Position numbers and translations under genes: made by a program | Part shown: piece by piece, positions 12,816 to 14,791 of the stretch | Numbering within the stretch: position 1 is the first letter of the stretch | Layout of the letters: each line of letters begins with the position of its first letter | Notes under the pieces: model-generated | Database searches by the model: none | The model's input: only the letters and a program-made list of their open reading frames with translations | Told to the model about the DNA's origin: nothing | NCBI GenBank assembly: GCA_021617435.1 | Contig: JAJWCP010000021.1 | Span: 1 to 14,791 of the forward strand | DNA from: Pseudomonadota bacterium | GTDB taxonomy: Bacteria > Pseudomonadota > Alphaproteobacteria > RF32 > CAG-239 | Direction: 5' to 3' | Length of the DNA: 14,791 bases

Positions 12816-14147
12816 ATGATGAAGATAAAAAATTTACTTGCCGGATTGCTTTGCTTGCTTGCTTTTCCGGCGCATGCCGAACTTGAAATTGATGTAACCG
12901 GAGCAATGCGTGAGGCGATGCCGATAGCTTTTCCGCGTATGATTAATGACGGTAATTCTTTAGGCTTGTTCGGAATCGGTATGTATGCCAACCGGATTCG
13001 CAATGTGGTAACCGCCGACTTAGACCGCAGCGGTTTGTTTCGTATTATTGATGACGGCAGTTATATTGAAGATTTAACCTCAATCAATCAGCGACCTAAT
13101 TTTGTTGATTGGCGCGCTATTAAGGCTCATGCTTTGGTGCAAAGCGCCGTGCAAGAAACTTCTGACGGCAAGCTCAAAGTTGAGTTTCGTTTATGGGACG
13201 TTATGTCCGGCGAGCAATTGCAAGGGCAGTCGTATACCACCACCAAAGACAACTGGCGCCGTATTGCCCATATTATTTCAGATGCTATTTATGAACGTTT
13301 GACCGGCGAAAAAGGCTACTTTGACACCCGAATTGTTTATGTTTCAGAGAGCGGTCCCGCAACCCGCCGCGTAAAACGCTTGGCGATTATGGATCAAGAC
13401 GGTGAAAATCATCGCTTTTTAACTTCCGGCGCCACCATGGCGTTAACTCCGCGCTTTTCGCCTAATATGCAAAAAGTTACATATTTGTCATTTTCGGGAA
13501 CAGCGCCTAAAGTTTATATTATGGACATTGAAAGCGGCAAACAAGAGCTGTTGGGACACTTCCCCGGCATGACGTTTGCTCCGGTATTTTCACCGGACAG
13601 TTCAAAAGTATTGCTCTCATTAGCCGCTAACGGCAATACCGAAATTTATGAAATGGACTTAAAACGCAAAACCAGCAAACAGCTTACCAAGCATCCGGCC
13701 ATTGATACTTCGCCGAGTTATTCGCCTGACGGCAAACAGATTGTGTTCAACTCTGACCGCGGCGGCAATCAGCAACTGTATATTATGGACGCTGATGGCT
13801 CCAACCCGCATCGTATCAGCTTTGGTAACGGTCGTTATGCAACTCCGGTATGGTCGCCGCGCGGTGATTATATCGCCTTTACCAAAATGGCCGGCGGACA
13901 GTTTTATATCGGGGTTATGCACCCTGACGGAAGCGGTGAACGTCTGCTTGCAAGCGGATATTTGGTTGAAGGACCAACTTGGTCGCCGAATGGCCGTGTG
14001 TTGATGTATTTCCGCCAAGACAGAGGCACTTCCGCCAAAAACTCGCCGGTACACCTTTATACCATAGACTTAACCGGCTATAATGAACGTATGGTGGTAA
14101 CTCCGGCTGACGGCTCCGATCCGGCATGGTCGCCGTTGCTGCCGTAA
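12816..14147 (+). CDS. tolB: TolB, periplasmic beta-propeller of the Tol-Pal system
   Basis: TolB works with the TolQRA motor and the lipoprotein Pal to keep the outer membrane tight during cell division. At 443 residues it has the family's normal length. A signal peptide (KNLLAGLLCLLAFPAHA, cut after Ala21) leads to the N-terminal alpha/beta domain (about 22-160), the family signature LTGEKGYFDTRIVYV (about 162-176), and a six-bladed propeller with repeated SPD/SPN-type blades (SPNMQKVTYLS, SPDSSKVLLS, SPDGKQIVFNSDRGG, SPRGDYIAFT, SPNGRVLMY). AGAAGG at 12805-12810 serves ATG 12816 or 12819; both are possible. It has its own terminator. Neither tolQ, tolR or tolA upstream nor pal downstream is present, unlike the usual operon. 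Confidence 0.95.
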   Translation: MMKIKNLLAGLLCLLAFPAHAELEIDVTGAMREAMPIAFPRMINDGNSLGLFGIGMYANRIRNVVTADLDRSGLFRIIDDGSYIEDLTSINQRPNFVDWRAIKAHALVQSAVQETSDGKLKVEFRLWDVMSGEQLQGQSYTTTKDNWRRIAHIISDAIYERLTGEKGYFDTRIVYVSESGPATRRVKRLAIMDQDGENHRFLTSGATMALTPRFSPNMQKVTYLSFSGTAPKVYIMDIESGKQELLGHFPGMTFAPVFSPDSSKVLLSLAANGNTEIYEMDLKRKTSKQLTKHPAIDTSPSYSPDGKQIVFNSDRGGNQQLYIMDADGSNPHRISFGNGRYATPVWSPRGDYIAFTKMAGGQFYIGVMHPDGSGERLLASGYLVEGPTWSPNGRVLMYFRQDRGTSAKNSPVHLYTIDLTGYNERMVVTPADGSDPAWSPLLP

Positions 14148-14164
14148 CATAGCGCAAAAAAAAC

Positions 14165-14202
14165 AAAAACCTCTCAGCTAAAATCGGCAGAGAGGTTTTT
14201 TT
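14165..14202 (+). terminator. Terminator after tolB
   Basis: AAAAACCTCTC (14165-14175) pairs with GAGAGGTTTTT (14190-14200) in an 11-bp stem, followed by further T. The A-rich left arm means it could also work for - strand transcripts. It shows that tolB is not cotranscribed with a downstream pal gene. Confidence 0.85.
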
Positions 14203-14259
14203 ATTGCTCGTTGTTTAATTTTAACAATCAGGGCTTATTTGATAATCAGGAGAATAAAG

Positions 14260-14568
14260 ATGTCTGTATTTTATTTGATATTAGCCGGAATTTTTGAAAC
14301 TCTGTGGCCGTTCGGGTTTAAGCTTGCGCAGGGCAGTGCGTATCGTGATTGGTGGATTGCCGGCTCATTGCTTGCCGTGGCGCTAAGTATCATCTTTTTT
14401 TATTTATCGCAAAAAGATTTGCCGATGTTGGTGGCGTATCCTATCTGGACGGCGCTTGGCGCAATCGGCACTTTTGCGGTCGGAGTTATGTATTTTCATG
14501 ATTTGGCAACATGGACAAGCTGGCTCGGAATTTGCCTGCTTGTTGCCGGAATAGTTTTAATTAAATGA
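14260..14568 (+). CDS. SMR-family membrane transporter, Gdx/SugE-like
   Basis: The 102-residue protein has four membrane helices, the normal size and layout of small multidrug-resistance transporters, which work as dimers exchanging cations for protons. Glu13 in helix 1 is the essential carboxylate. Trp16, Tyr60 and Trp63 agree with the guanidinium-exporting Gdx (SugE) branch more than with EmrE, where position 16/17 lacks Trp. Pro17 directly after Trp16 is unusual. The ATG at 14260 has AGGAG (14248-14252) before it; an in-frame ATG at 14239 lacks a site. I see no guanidine riboswitch in the 57 bases between the tolB terminator and the start. The substrate is inferred. Confidence 0.8.
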   Translation: MSVFYLILAGIFETLWPFGFKLAQGSAYRDWWIAGSLLAVALSIIFFYLSQKDLPMLVAYPIWTALGAIGTFAVGVMYFHDLATWTSWLGICLLVAGIVLIK

Positions 14569-14791
14569 TTATTTTTTATGCAGAGCTTGCCATTCAAACC
14601 ACTTTGCGATTTTCAAAAAACGAAAATACGCATATGAAGTTGCCATATAAAAACCGCAAGTTCCGTATAAAAAGTAGCGGCGCATAAAGTAGTAAATCAA
14701 AAATTGCCGCGGCATTTCGGTATAAAGGCGCAAGCGCGAATATTTTTTGTTTTTTTTCAGAGCGGTTTGTACCAATTCGTCAGTATACATA
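14569..14791 (-). CDS. C-terminal end of a probable family 2 glycosyltransferase (partial)
   Basis: Only the last 73 or so residues are in the window; the gene continues off the right edge, so the methionine at 14790 may be internal. The pattern of a basic stretch, then FMRRYFLYGTCGFYMATSYA and a closing FLKIAKWFEW is typical of the C-terminus of GT2 enzymes of lipopolysaccharide or cell-surface glycan synthesis (usual form: R-R-x-F-L-x-G-x-x-G-F ... F-L-K-Y-A-K-x-W-E). The catalytic domain is not visible. The stop abuts the SMR stop with no gap, so the two genes converge without a terminator hairpin between them. Confidence 0.6.
   Translation of the reverse strand, partial: MYTDELVQTALKKNKKYSRLRLYTEMPRQFLIYYFMRRYFLYGTCGFYMATSYAYFRFLKIAKWFEWQALHKK

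Noticed and set aside
14203..14259. Possible guanidine riboswitch before the SMR gene
   Set aside because: The space is too short for ykkC type I, and the paired ACGR-loop hairpins of the mini type are absent.
1..14791. CRISPR arrays, tRNA or rRNA genes, insertion sequences
   Set aside because: I saw no regularly spaced repeats, no cloverleaf-like sequence and no transposase in the window.

Overview
The window joins two kinds of DNA. Positions 1 to about 10,450 are the late half (head, tail, lysis) of a short-tailed phage (podovirus), all on the + strand. Positions from about 10,580 to the end look like the chromosome of a Gram-negative bacterium. The host side carries tolB, a small multidrug-resistance transporter, a type IV pilin-like protein, a tandem winged-helix regulator and the end of a glycosyltransferase. 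TolB and the lipoprotein half of the spanin pair require an outer membrane. The GTCA...CTTGACCC palindromic repeat resembles intergenic repeats of Alphaproteobacteria, so an alphaproteobacterium of modest GC content is my best guess; this is inference. The phage is therefore most likely an integrated prophage, but no integrase, repressor, replication gene or large terminase lies in the window, and neither attachment site was identified.

Phage layout: a terminator (33-64); portal; a 66-residue protein; scaffold; major capsid protein; a strong terminator (4095-4120); an 82-residue protein; adaptor; a long beta-rich tail hub/nozzle-like protein; a 71-residue protein; an acetyltransferase-like protein; a small glycine-rich candidate ejection protein; a tail fibre with a collar-like domain; another strong terminator (9131-9172). 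A compressed lysis cassette follows, in which every gene overlaps the next: a membrane-anchored coiled-coil protein, a GH24 lysozyme, a 52-residue single-span membrane protein, and an overlapping Rz/Rz1 spanin pair. Together these build a procapsid, a short tail and a complete three-membrane-layer lysis system (holin candidates for the inner membrane, lysozyme for peptidoglycan, spanins for the outer membrane).

Host side: after a 128-base gap with a good sigma70-like promoter comes an unrecognised four-span membrane protein with a lysine/alanine-rich tail. A bidirectional terminator separates it from a convergent pilin-like gene. The pilin leader contains a 90-bp inverted pair of palindromic repeat units inserted in frame, whose two units differ by base-pair-preserving changes. 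Next come a tandem two-domain ArsR-like regulator on the - strand and, divergently, tolB standing alone with its own promoter and terminator. The window ends with an SMR transporter of the Gdx/SugE type and, abutting it convergently, the C-terminal end of a probable family 2 glycosyltransferase cut by the window edge.

I see no clear new defence or mobile system. The most unusual items are the repeat-built pilin leader, the fused ArsR pair with palindromes in its divergent promoter region, and the histone-tail-like membrane protein at the prophage edge.
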